A stretch of DNA of 64,000 nucleotides, taken from Manihot esculenta (taxonomy: Eukaryota; Streptophyta; Magnoliopsida; Malpighiales; Euphorbiaceae). The translations under genes were made by a program, and so were the position numbers. Positions 50,801-62,387 of the stretch are shown one piece after another. The notes under the pieces were generated by a model. That model did no database searches. It was not told where the DNA came from and worked only from the letters and a program-made list of their open reading frames with translations. Location of the stretch: positions 5,890,001-5,954,000 of the forward strand of contig NC_035170.2 of assembly GCF_001659605.2 (NCBI RefSeq). Reading direction: 5' to 3'. The first letter of the stretch is position 1; every line of letters starts with the position of its first letter.

Positions 50801-51959
50801 TAATTAAGAAGCTGGATTCTTTAGCTATAAATTAAATATCTTATTTTTTAAAATTAAAAATAAAGAAGCTCATCTTTTGATTTTCTTGATTTTTATAATA
50901 AATTGAAATTTTTTGAACTAATTTAAATTAAAAGTTGAAATTGATATAAAATGAACTTTTAATAAGTACAAAGGTGAAATTAAACACATAGATTGGAAAT
51001 AAATCTCATTTTTTGTTCTAAACTTTAGAGCGATGTTTACTTTTGTCCCAAAATAAGTTTTTGCCTAATTTAGAATCAAATTAATTAATTTTAGCAAAAA
51101 AATTAAAATAATAGTTTAATTTTTTTGAAAAGTAAATACTAATTTATATTTTTATTATTAAAAATAATTTATAATAAGTATTAGATTTTTGTATTTTATT
51201 TTCTAAATTATTTAGTTATTATAATAATAAAAAAGCTTTGAACTATGAAAATAATTTTTCTACAAAGTATGGGTAGGAGCATAAATTAACACTCTTCATA
51301 AATCTCTCAACTGTACAATTACTCGGTGAAAACGAATTTAGTTTAATTTGATGAATAAATAATAATTATATTTAAAAAAATTAAAAAATATGTAATTTCG
51401 TTGATTTTTCACTTGAAATTTATAATTATTTTAAAATTTATAATTTAATTTTATGTCGAAATAGCATATTATTATATAAATTTTATGTTTATACAGAGTT
51501 TAAAACGTTTTTTTTTTATTTTTTCCAAAGAAAGAAAAATAAGGGTGGGAGATTTTTGGAGGTGGGTTTTTTGGTATTTCTTGTTTTAGTTATAAGGTTA
51601 AGTGCGTTGGCAAAGTGTGAGAAAGAGAGTATGAAGCGGAATTAAAATTAACAAACTCTCCTCTCTCTCCCAAACATTTTTCACATTGGAAATTGTCTCT
51701 AAATTTAACAAATTTTCAGTTAGCTTTGTTATTTGATATCAATCATCTCTTTTTCTCCTCAATTTCCAACTTTAATCAATACCCACTATTTATATCTTTT
51801 TCTATTAGATAATGTCTTAGGCTACTATCATTCACACTTCTCTCTTCTTCCTTTTGACTCCATAAAACTATAACCCAAATAAAACCAATCTCTCTCTCTC
51901 ACACACTCATTTCCTTTTTATATACCTTCTCATATTCTCTTATTCATTCACTATTTTTG
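47809..51959. other. AT-rich intergenic DNA upstream of the ZAT5-like gene
   Basis: It contains an (ATT)n tract at about 48219-48247, an (AG)n tract at 49630-49650, and a degraded stretch at 50250-50660 with ATCGAATT / TTGATTCAATTT words like the hAT MITE interior. Open frames at 48427-48681 and 49415-49814 lack family signatures. No gene is called. Confidence 0.5.
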
Positions 51960-52077
51960 TACCATTTTTATATATATACATCCCAACTCCCCCAACCCCT
52001 TGCTTCCTCCTACACCCCCACCTATCTTCTCTTCCCCTCTTCTCTCTCACACACATATTTCAGGTGGTGTAGGAACA
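51960..52077 (+). promoter_or_regulatory. Likely core promoter and 5' leader of the ZAT5-like gene
   Basis: A TATATATATA run at about 51969-51978 lies about 100 bases before the ATG and is followed by a pyrimidine-rich leader (ccc/ctt runs with tctctctcaca). Further CT microsatellites lie at 51655-51670 and 51890-51900. This is a positional inference from TATA spacing; no transcript evidence is available. Confidence 0.4.
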
Positions 52078-53079
52078 ATGGAAGCTCAAGAGGATATCAC
52101 CAACAATAACATCGTTAGGGGAAAGCGAACCAAACGACAAAGGGTTCAGTCGCCAATCCCTTTTGCTAGTCTGACTAATAATTCTTCGACCGGAGATGGA
52201 GATGGAGACGGAGATGGAGATGGAGATGGAGATGTTTGTACTAATGGGAAGATATTTACGAATATGTCACCAATCTCTTCTCAAGAATTCCATGGTAGCA
52301 CCCAAGAAGAAGAAGATATGGCTAATTGCCTTATTCTACTTGCTCAAGGCCAAATTAGTAATAATTTCAAACACTCATCAACAAAGCAAGGTGATATTGA
52401 TGTTGCCGGAGTCCCCACTGTTGCTGCTGTCATCACCACCACTGCCACCAACAACAAATTTAATAGTAGAAAGTTCTTGGAAACCGGGTCTCCGGGTTCT
52501 GGCAAGGCTGGATACTATGTTTATGAGTGCAAGACTTGTAACCGGACGTTCCCATCTTTTCAAGCATTGGGAGGACATAGGGCTAGTCACAAAAAGCCTA
52601 GGAATGATGAGAAGAAGCAGTTTGGAATATCATCTGATGAAGAAGATGGACACTTGAGAGATATAATTTCTCCTCTTTCTCTTCAATTGATTAATAATAA
52701 TAACAAAAACAATAGATTTATTCACAGCAGTGGCGGTCAAACCAAGGCCAAGATTCATGAGTGTTCCATTTGTGGTGCGGAGTTCAACTCCGGCCAAGCT
52801 TTAGGCGGCCATATGCGGCGGCACAGGGCACCTATAGGGGCAAATAATAGCACAACCTTGGCATTAACACCACTGGCCGTAGAATCTGAGGAACCCAAGA
52901 AAGCAAGAAACCTACTTTCTTTGGACTTGGATCTTAATCTTCCTGCACCAGAAGATGACATACTCTCCTTTGCTTCCAAGAAACAAAAGCAGCAGCAGCA
53001 GCAACAACATCAACAAGAACAGCAACAGAAATCTTCTCTTGTCTTCTCAGGCCCAGCTTTGGTGGATTGTCATTACTAG
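52078..53079 (+). CDS. C2H2 zinc-finger transcriptional repressor, ZAT5-like
   Basis: This intronless frame of 333 aa encodes a C1-2i type plant zinc-finger protein, expected to bind DNA in the nucleus and repress stress-responsive genes. In order: basic nuclear-localisation-like KRTKRQR (16-22); a (Gly-Asp)x7 run (39-52); an L-box-like EEEDMANCLILL (77-88); finger 1 C151-H171 and finger 2 C229-H249, each with the plant-specific QALGGH; EAR repression motif LDLDLNL (282-288); and a polyglutamine tract (about 303-317). The ATG at 52078 is chosen because MEAQE is a typical ZAT5 N-terminus. A longer frame from 52000 has only a non-ATG start and a CT-rich, leader-like sequence. Two-finger ZAT proteins lacking introns and carrying these three motifs are common. 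ZAT5 rather than another ZAT is inferred from the N-terminus and finger spacing. Confidence 0.93.
   Translation: MEAQEDITNNNIVRGKRTKRQRVQSPIPFASLTNNSSTGDGDGDGDGDGDGDVCTNGKIFTNMSPISSQEFHGSTQEEEDMANCLILLAQGQISNNFKHSSTKQGDIDVAGVPTVAAVITTTATNNKFNSRKFLETGSPGSGKAGYYVYECKTCNRTFPSFQALGGHRASHKKPRNDEKKQFGISSDEEDGHLRDIISPLSLQLINNNNKNNRFIHSSGGQTKAKIHECSICGAEFNSGQALGGHMRRHRAPIGANNSTTLALTPLAVESEEPKKARNLLSLDLDLNLPAPEDDILSFASKKQKQQQQQQHQQEQQQKSSLVFSGPALVDCHY
52195..52236 (+). repeat. GGAGAT hexamer repeat in coding sequence
   Basis: Seven in-frame hexamers (one GGAGAC) encode the Gly-Asp run of the zinc-finger protein. It is a coding microsatellite, likely variable in length without frameshift. Confidence 0.9.
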
Positions 53080-53492
53080 AAAAAGGTTTACTTTTTGTTT
53101 TCTTTTTCTTTTTTTTTTTTATGTTTATATAATTTCTTCCAAATTCTTTACTGGAGCTTCATCTGAAACACTGATGATCATATAATTTGTTTTTTTTTTC
53201 CAAATTCTTTTTTGTACAATTCAAAGAATTATAATTAAGATTCTTTTTATTCTTTCAATTTATATAAGTTTGATAAATTCTTTGTAAAAGCTTTAGTCAA
53301 TTATTCATGTTTCTCAAAAAGAGAACTCTCTCTAATCCATAAAAAGCTCATGATGATTTTTTTTGTCTTTATGAATTATTGAAATTAATCATTACCACTA
53401 GATTAAGATATATTTAATCTAATTAGTTTTATTTAATGTATTAATCTTAATTCCATATGAATAAAGAAAAATTAATTAATTTTGTACAAAGG

Positions 53493-53560
53493 GAGAGAGA
53501 GAGAGAGAGAGAGAGAGATTGGCTTTCACGTGGCTTAGTTTTCATTGTTTCAGTCGCAAG

Positions 53561-53594
<34 letters not shown>
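53493..53594. repeat. (GA)n and (CT)n arranged as an inverted pair
   Basis: (GA)13 at 53493-53518 and (CT)15 at 53564-53594 are separated by 45 bases, so the arms could pair into a hairpin. It lies about 400 bases downstream of the zinc-finger gene. Confidence 0.85.
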
Positions 53595-53598
<4 letters not shown>

Positions 53599-54896
53599 CT
53601 CTCATATGTTTTGGTGGCAAGAATAGAATAAAAGCACAAGGAAAGTTGGTGAAGGCAACTGCAATTCCTACATATGAATCAATCTTTTTGTCACTTTTCT
53701 CTTACAATAACAAATTACTTTCAAAAAAAGTTCCTACTTAGCTATTTTTGTTCTTTTCTTGGCTTGCTCCATCCCTCTTGTTAGTTAGTTAGTTAGTTAC
53801 TGCCCTACTCATTGCAACTAATCACTGTCTTTATCTGCAATCATCCATTGCTTCATCACCCACACACCTTAACATGCTCAAGCACAACCACTGCCTTCTA
53901 ACCCTCAGATATGGATCCCCTCCATTAACATGTGTACATTACTTCTATATTGAGCAATTGGAATGATAGTATATTGTATAATACACACATTAATCTTTGA
54001 GATTTTTTTTTTTGAAAGCAATCTTTGAGATTTATAATTAAAAAAAAAGTTTGGTTACTTATTGTAAGTCCGTAGTTGTAGTTAAATCAAACAATTGTGT
54101 AACTTCATCTTGAATTATCAAAAAAATTTTATTTAAAATAAATATTTATATATTTAATTAATAGAAAATAATCGAGATATATAAAATTTATTAGAAAAAC
54201 TCATTCTAATATATAATCAACGACCGAAAAAAAATATTTATATGAATACATATTTTTTTAATTTATTGTGTACTCGATCGTAAGAAATTAAATTTTATTT
54301 TAAATTTTCATATCAAAACACTTGATAACTAAGTAATAAAAGGGTATAAGCATAACTAGCTAATTTGTTCTTTTTTCTTGGCTGGCTACACCAAATTAAT
54401 TAGATATTGTAAAACAATCTGACCCATATGTAAAAATGTTATGACATTATAATTAAGCATTGTATAACACACAGTTGGCGGTGATGTCAACTGCTTATAG
54501 AAGACAAAGAGCTAACTTTGTACCAAATCCTCTGTCCATCTAATGCTATATGGCAATTTTTTAAGCATTATTAGCTGTCCTTAAGCAAAAGTAGCTGTCT
54601 GTCCACCTCAATTAGGGAGAGAGAGAGAGTGTGTGTGTGGTTTGTGCAAATTTGAGAGTTGTTTGGTCAATTTCTCTTAGTTGAATATATTAAATGCAAG
54701 TTGTGCACTAGTGGTATTTTTTGGAGTTAAAGAATAGATGGGTATTTATAAATTATTGTGAATATTGCTAATATAGCTAGTCCATTCTATTTTAAGATTT
54801 TATATATAATGAGTGTTAGCACATAAATTATATTTAAGTTATTGTGGCACGATTGAATAAAAGAAAAGGAAAAAAAGAAACTACTATGGTATTGAG
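53595..54896. other. Intergenic DNA, no gene
   Basis: This is AT-rich, with a short (gt)n at about 54630. Nothing coding is seen. Confidence 0.5.
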
Positions 54897-55366
54897 TAGG
54901 GGTGAGCATTCGGTCGGTTTGATTTAAAATTGAACCGAACCGAATAAACCGAAAACTGAATTTTTAGTGTTTATGAAAACCGAACCGAACCGATTTTGGT
55001 CAGAAACCAAATCGAACCGAACCGGTCTGATTCGATTCGATTCGGTTCGGTTTAATCAGTTTCGATTTTTAATAATTTTTTTTATTTTTTACACTTTATT
55101 TTTAATATTTTAAAATTTAATTAAAATATTTTAATCTTAATATGATTTAATTTTTCTATATTATTGAAAAAACATATTATTATCACTAATCGGTTCGGTT
55201 TGATTTTTTCGGTTTTTTTTTATCAAAACCGAACCGAACCGAAATAACTGAAATTTTTAAAATTAAAAACCGAACCGAACCGAAATGTATAAAAAACCAA
55301 GCTAAATTTTCAAATCAATTCAATTCGATCAATTTTTTCAGTTTGAACCAAATACTGATCACCCTA
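54897..55366. mobile_element. hAT-type MITE, 470 bp (copy 2)
   Basis: The ends are TAGGGGTGAGCA and TGATCACCCTA. A perfect 8-bp duplication GTATTGAG is present (54889-54896 and 55367-55374). The whole length aligns with copy 1 at 47339, with scattered substitutions and small indels. It has no coding capacity. Confidence 0.94.
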
Positions 55367-56072
55367 GTATTGAGATCAAAAGCTAAAGTTTCTGAGTCTA
55401 AATATATATGTGAAAGTCAAAAATCCTCCTATGACTGTTCAACTCGATGCTAATGCAACAAAGGCGGCAATAAAACTAATTAGGTGCACTTTTTTCTTCC
55501 ACTATATAAATTGTAGAAATAAGAAAAAGAATTAAATAATGTTAATTATTAAACAATATTAAAAAAGAAATTTATGGAAAATATTTTTTAAAAAGACTTA
55601 TTTTTATTATTTGATTATAGTGTTAAAAACTAAATAATATTAAAATTTTATATAATATACTTTTTTTTATGGGAAGTATATATTAAAAAGGATGAATTAA
55701 CATATAAAATATCATCTCAAAATTTTTTTAAAAAAATCTATAATTTAGAATGAATTAAAAAGGATATCAAGTATATATTTATGGGATAAGGAGAATGTAT
55801 AATAAATTATTAGGAGGGAGCTAACTTCAACTTACATCCATTTGCACAATATAAAACCAAACACAGTAAATTTAATAATCTAAATGAAATATAATCACAT
55901 TATTACTGCTAGAAATGGTAAAATTAGCCGTAAAAATTTTTACTATTAAAAATATAAAATTTATTATTATAAAATTATATTATGATATAAAATTATGCTG
56001 TGGTATATAATTATTTCATGTTACTATTACAAAATTGTGGTTAGGGACTATTCCGTTGATTCAATTTTAAAA

Positions 56073-56603
56073 AATTAATTGAAAAAATTATTTTTTAGTC
56101 CCTGAGATTTAACGTAATTAACACTTCTGTCCCTTTATTTTGGCAATCCAACACTTAAGTCTCTCACTTTATTTTCTGTCCAAATTCGTAGTCCTTCCGT
56201 CCAAAATAGCCGTTTGGGATACGTGAATTGACAAAATTAACCCTCACTAAATCCAAACTCAAATGCCTCTTCTCCTTTTTCTTCCTTTTCTTCTTCTTCT
56301 TCTTCTTCTTCTTCTTTCTACCCTTTCTGCAACTTCTTCTTCTTCCTACCCTTTCTGCAACTGGAGAAAACTTAAAAGAGAAACAAAATAGGGATTTCAC
56401 ATTGAGAGAAGGGTATTTTTGGAAAAAATTATCATCTCTCACCTTTGACTCTTTGACCAAACGGTTTAAATGGACGGAAGGACTACGAATTTAGACGGAA
56501 GAGAAAGTGAGAGACGTAAGTGTTAGGTCGCCAAAATAGAGGGACAAAAATGTTAATTATGTTAAACCTCAGGGACTAAAAAGTAATTTTTTCAAATTAA
56601 TTT
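56073..56603. mobile_element. Foldback / Mutator-like MITE with about 150-bp inverted arms
   Basis: The left arm (56073 to about 56220) carries aattaattgaaaaaatta, tagtccctgag, tgtcccttta, ttcgtagtccttccgtcc. The right arm (about 56465-56603) carries the same words in reverse complement. The 230-bp core holds a CTT microsatellite (56289-56345). The target duplication is not clear in the AT-rich flanks. Confidence 0.8.
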
Positions 56604-59103
56604 AATAAAAAAAATTGACAACCAAATTGATAATCATGGGTTATATTCGGTATAGCAAAAACCGAAAATGAAAAACGTCTTTTTCCGAAATCACAGATTC
56701 AAACATTTAGAGATTCATCACAAATCAACAAAAGCAACAACCAACTATTACATATTCAACATATAGACTATTCCCAAACTTTCCTTACATATTTTTCATA
56801 GAATCAAACAGAAAAAATTACAATAAATAAAACCTATAAGCAAAATAGAACCAAAATCAAAGAAATCATGACTATTGATAAATGAAACCCATGATCCTAG
56901 CCTCTCAAAATGGGTTATTGCTCTGGTTCTCATTATAAACGAAATAAGGAGGAGGAATGAAACAACAGATCTTGTTTCCCTTCATATGATCATCACTATT
57001 TGTGGTTGATTCTCTCTGTCTGCGACAATTGACGAGAAACGAAACCACGGCAATCGTTGATCATTGATGTCTGTGGTTGATCTCACTTCCCTTCAGATTT
57101 GATTGTTGATGGTCGAAGTTATCTATATGCAAGCATGGCTAAGAGGATAAGAAGAAGGGACAAAAGGGAGGGAAAGAAGAAATGAGACTAGAGTGGCTAG
57201 GGTTGGGAGGCAACGGTGTATAATTGAGAGATGGAAGATGAGAGAGATGAAAGAAACTCGAAGATGGAAGATGAAAGATGGAAGATGAAAGGTTGAGTTG
57301 TCAGAAATCTCTGGAAAACTATAAGAGAGAAAAATAAATGTCTGAAATCTCTCAGACTTACTCAGATATATTTATTATTAGATTAAATTTATGAGTGTGA
57401 TTTTTTATATATTATTAATAGTAATTATTGATATTAGTATTATAGGTTAGTCTTTATGTATTTTAAGGTTTCAACAACTATACCTCAGTAGTACTTCTAA
57501 AAATGTTGCCTTAACATTATTAAAACAACAGATTGATAACATTTAAAATTACTATAAAAAAAATTATTTTACCATTAAAATTATTATACAGAAAATATAT
57601 TTTTTTACTTTTTTTTATTATAAATAATAATATTTTTTTTGTAAATTTACATTTATATCCTAATTTTTTTTGTCTATTGAATAAAATAATCTAAAATTTT
57701 TTGTAAATCCACATTTACATTCCAAATTTTTTTATTTATTAGACAAAATAATCCAAACATTTTTCGTAAATTCATGTTAATATGTCATAGAGAAAAAAAA
57801 ATTAAATTGATTAATGACTTTTTTTATAGCTTTGACCGGAAGAGAGATGATAAAATCTAAACGAATAAAGTGACCATGAAAAGAAAGGCAAGGGGAAGGA
57901 AGACTAATTTGAAAAAAAAAATTATTTATCTCTTTTTAACTGTTTTTTTCTCTAAACTAGTCCATCCAAACTAGTCTCTCTTATCCATTATTTCTTTCTT
58001 CATTGTCATTTGTTTAGGTTCTATCATGTCTATTGCAACCACGGACTAATATGGTTTTTTCTTTTCTACCGGTGTCTTGATAAAGAATGCAACAACTTAT
58101 CCTTTGGGTATCTTAATAATTATATTTTAAAAGAAAGATTGAGTTATAAGTGTGAATTTTTGAAAATATTTGAATTATTTAGCCTAATAGATAAAAAAAG
58201 TTGAGATATAAACGTGAATACACAAAATGGTTTAGATGATTTTATCCAATAAATTAAAAATATAAATTAAAAATAATAAAAATATTAAATAGGATGATAA
58301 GTGGCAATATCATATTTTGATCAAAATTAATTTAAACTCTCAAGTAAAATTATAATAAATCTTAAAAGTTCGATTTAATTGTTCAAAATTAAAAGTTTAG
58401 GATATAAGCAAAACTGGAATAAAATTGAGCCAAAAGATCCCAATTCAAAATAAATTCATGAGGAAGATGTAGATCGACTAGCACATATATGAATTATTTA
58501 GGTTCATTGGCCTTTAAGTTATCTCGACTTTGAATATGTTTCATTATAAAGACGCTCGTCAAGCTATAAGCTGAGCCACACTATCATAGACTTTTAGGCA
58601 ATTGACCTTAAAAGGCCATTTAGGTATTTTAACGATTTTATCCAAACATTTCGATTTTAACAACTTAGTCAAAAATTGAAATATTTTGTATAAATTTTAT
58701 TCTAATTTAAATTTAGGGTCAAAAGATTATGCTCTTAATGACGCGGCACTACAAGTGACCTTTTTTATTATTAAACGTGTTTAGGTATTTTGAAAATTTT
58801 ATCCAAATCTTTTAATTTTGATAATTTATTTTAAAATTGAAAGATCTACATAAATTTTATTTAAATTTAAAATCACAATTAAGAGAATGTATTTTTTATT
58901 ATGTGACATTATGTCTGACTTTTTTATTGTTAAATATAGATTTATTTTATATTTAAATAAATATTATCAACATACGATATTAACTAAAATTATTTTAATT
59001 AATTAAAAATATTTTTAATCTGTCTCTTTCATTTCTTACTCTCTGATCTCATGACTTCCTTCTATTTCTATAAATTACAACTTCTCAAATATAAAGATAT
59101 ACT
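56604..59103. other. AT-rich intergenic DNA with degenerate tandem repeats
   Basis: Units of about 70 bp (gtaaat(t/c)(t/c)acattta...) lie at 57637-57778. A two-unit repeat with about 161-bp period lies at 58619-58935 (tttaggtatttt ... tttttattattaaa). No gene was recognised; 57120-57310 is GA-rich and gives spurious charged frames. Confidence 0.55.
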
Positions 59104-59668
59104 CTAGGTACGGGTCATCCAGTTCTGCCATTCTTCGATCTCCATTATTGCAATAGGCCTCTCAAAGGCAGGGATGCTGATATGCTTTATGTACACTTCA
59201 TCTGAAAATTGCTCTAACTCTTCTTTAAATAAACGGCTGAGCAGGTCTACTTCCTTATTCTCCTCTCGGAGTATTCTCTGATACTGTACGATAATTCCAT
59301 GCTCACCAAGCTTAGCTTCTACAACTTTCACCTTTGCTAGGTACTTCTGCATAGTGTGGTCTCTTGCCTGGTATACCCCCATTATTTGATTGACCACATT
59401 GAGAGTCGCTGTTTATTTTGAGGTCGGTTGCCCCTATTTCCATTGCTATCAGCTTCCCATTTATTAAGGCTTCATATTCTGCCATGTTATTAGAAGCAGC
59501 AAACTCCAATCGCAAAGCATAACAGACCTTGAACCCTTGTGGTCCTTTTAGCATTATTCCAGTGCCACTGCCTTCAGCATTGGATGCCCCATCTACGAAC
59601 AGCTTCCAGTTGAACTCTCGTGAGGGCTGCTCATCACTCTCTCCTCTTGATACATCTGATAGTTCTTT
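59104..59668 (-). mobile_element. Ty3/gypsy fragment, Tat-type additional RNase H
   Basis: On the minus strand from 59665: FNWKLFVDGASNAEGSGTGI, then YALRLEFAASNNMAEYEALI and a frameshift around 59400. Then VNQIMGVYQARDHTMQKYLA and the degraded REENKEVDLLSRL. This is the RNase H that sits before integrase in Tat/Ogre-like elements. The catalytic D-E-D pattern is partly kept. The fragment stops at the boundary with the chromovirus LTR. Confidence 0.8.
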
Positions 59669-61856
59669 GCCGGGACCCGTAGCAAGCCAAACATACATCC
59701 TGAAAACATGTTTAATCCCATACATGATCAAGAAAATACATAAAAATTTAAAACTTTTCTTTCATACATCCAACTCAACCTGAACATACTCATAATCATA
59801 ATCATGATCCCCCTGTGGGATCTCATCAATGCCCCAACGGGCGATACGTCATAAGATGAGTTGGCTTTCATAAACATAATAAAACATTTTTGATCATGTA
59901 ATAAAAGGGATACCTCATACACAATGTCAAGCACAAACTCTACTCCTCAATATCATTACATGACTGAAACTGTACTCTTACACATCATGAATACAATTAT
60001 CATGTCCACACTATCTATTACATACTTCAGACTTTATTACTCTTGTAAACCTCCTGGTCTACCCTGTACCTGCAATCCTGGGAAAAAGGGGAGAGGGATG
60101 AGCTACTAGAGCCCAGTGAGCAGAATAATAAAACACTTAAAACATATGATAACATGAAATGCATCACATCACAGCTAATCACATCAAGGATGAACTTGTC
60201 ACCAATAGCCCTCTACATGGTCCAACTGTGCCAGAACGTAGAATGGGTCCTGGTCTTTCCCTTACATATCATAACATAACAGTGTCCAACTGTGCCAGAA
60301 CGTAGAATGGGTCCTGGTCTTTCCCTTACATAGTGCCAGCGAACGTAGAATGGGTCCCACTGGTCTTACTTTCCGTACCGTACATATCATATCGTCATAT
60401 CATAGATCGAGGGCTATGGATCATTCAACATTCATCCACATCAACATCAAAATGTGCAATGCAACATATTCGTGAATTCTAATGCAAGCAACCTAATTCA
60501 TCACATGGCATTCATGATGCATGAACAATGCTCAAAACTATACGATCAATTTGCTTTAAAAACATAAAGGTTTATTCCACTCACCTCTGGATAGCTCTGA
60601 CCAGACACTGGGCAACAGACTCACTGCTGGGGTCCTCGGTTCCTCGGGTCTGAACCTACACAGGTGGACTCAAATGAGGGACCAAACATACATGAACATA
60701 ACTCTAAACTATCCCCCAGAAACCCCCTAAAACATCATAGAATAATCATAGAAAAACATGCAAGAAAGGGCTGGACAGGGCACTTTCGGCGGCAGGTTCG
60801 GCGGCCGAAAGTCCCTCCAAAGCCGAAAGTCAGGCAGGTTCGGCGGCACCTTCGGCGGCCGAAACTCCCAGACAGAGACGAAAGTCTCCTTTCGGGGGCA
60901 ACTTCGGCAGCCGAAAGGCCTGCCTCCCCAGCCATGTTCGGCGGCCGAAAGTTCCTTCGGCTGCCGAACCTGGTTTCTGCCAAAGGGCAGAAACTTGGCT
61001 CCCTTATGCATTTGTGCCTCCAAAACTAACCAATCATGCATAAACCTATTCTACAACATTCCCAAGCATTCACAAGCAAACATACAAGCTCCTAGGGGTA
61101 TCAAACCATCAAAAACCCCAACTACAACACACAAGCAACTCACATTGCTCAAAAACACATATAAAACCCATAAACCTAACTATGAGCTAAACATGCATTT
61201 TACCCATAGATCTTGTATAAAACTTACTTTAAACATAAAATGAGCTTAAGATCGGCTCTTACCTCTAGTAGATCGAGGGAGAGGCGTCCTAAACTCGGAG
61301 ATGGGAGGTTTTGAGTTTTTGAACCTCAAAGCTCCAAAACTTTGCTCAAAGCTCAAATCTTCAAAACGAAGTTAAAACAAGTGAAAAACTTGAAAGATCT
61401 AGAAGAAAAACATCAAAGATCGGTGAGGGGCGGCGGAAAGCTCACCTTGGCCGAAAATGGGGAAAAGCTCGCCCGTTTTCGGCTAAGGGACCCTTTTATA
61501 GTGGCTGGCCAGGCCACGTTCGGGGGTCGAACGTGCCTCCGCATGCATGCCATGTTCGGCGGCCGAACTTGAGGTTCGGCCGCCGAACCTGGACTTTCCT
61601 CACTTATGCTTTCGGGGGCCTAAAGGCGCTCCCGAAGGCATGCATGTTTGGCGGCCGAACTTGAGATTCGGCGGCCGAACCTGAGTTTTCCTTCAAGGTT
61701 GTTTTCGTGAAAAAACTCATTTCCACTTTACTTAAAACCATGAAATACCTTAAAACATTTTATGAAAACATGATTCTACCCTACTAGAGGCTTCCGACAT
61801 CCGAGATTCCATCGGTCGGTAGGAATTCCAATACCGGAGTCTAGCCGGGTATTACA
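59669..61856 (-). repeat. 3' LTR of the Tekay/Del-like chromovirus, truncated by about 58 bp
   Basis: It aligns with the solo LTR at 35617-37831 from its base 59 (gccgggacccgtagcaagcc) to the terminal GTATTACA. The outermost 58 bp are replaced by the Tat fragment. The inner edge is followed by the minus-strand purine tract CAGGGGGGGAGAA (61857-61869), which marks this as the 3' LTR. It has TATAAAAGGG on the minus strand at 61491-61500, tandem ccagaacgtagaatgggtcc units (60229-60370) and many TTCGGCGGCCGAA palindromes. Confidence 0.9.
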
Positions 61857-61964
61857 TTCTCCCCCCCTGAAGAACATTCGTCCCCGAATGTACCTCAACT
61901 AGCACATAACATGGCATAAAACATAACATACATACATAGCACATAAACACATAGAGATCTAACC

Positions 61965-62387
61965 TTAAAAGAGATGAGGGTACTGCTGGAGCATAGACTC
62001 CCGTGTCTCCCAAGTGCATTCTTCCAAATTGTGATGGTTCCACAGGACTTTCACCATCGGGATTTCCTTGTTTCTTAGCTTTTTGATCTGGGTGTCTATG
62101 ATCCGTACTGGCTGTTCAACATAGGTGAGATCCTCTTGGACCTCCACATCAGGCTCACTAAGAACCTTGCTCGGATCTGACACAAACTTCCTCAACATTG
62201 AAACATGGAAAACCTGATGGATTCTTTCCATTGAAGCAGGTAAATCCAGCTTGTACGACACATTCCCAATCTTTTGCAAGATTTCAAAGGGTCCGATGTA
62301 TCGTGGAGCTAATTTACCTTTCTTTCCGAAGCGAACCACTCCTTTCATAGGAGACACCTTGAGCAATACCAGATCCCCCTCCTGAAA
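61965..62387 (-). pseudogene. Chromovirus integrase C-terminus with chromodomain, downstream of the stop
   Basis: In frame with the upstream pol after the TAG. It carries FQEGDLVLLKVSP, APRYIGPFEILQKIGNVSYK (GPF/H module), FHVSMLRKF and a chromodomain with three aromatic/acidic signatures (VKVLWNHH, EECTWE, YPHLF). Chromodomains guide integration into heterochromatin in this clade. It would be lost from the protein made by this copy. Confidence 0.9.

Noticed and set aside
52000..52077. Upstream extension of the zinc-finger frame by 26 codons
   Set aside because: It begins at a non-ATG codon in a CT-rich leader; the ATG at 52078 gives the usual family N-terminus.
56164..56494. Lys-rich and Phe-rich frames on opposite strands
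   Set aside because: They cover the CTT/GAA microsatellite in the core of the foldback element.
60664..61243. Open frames up to 161 codons in the second LTR
   Set aside because: Same cause as above: LTR sequence read in several frames, with no conservation of frame between the two copies.
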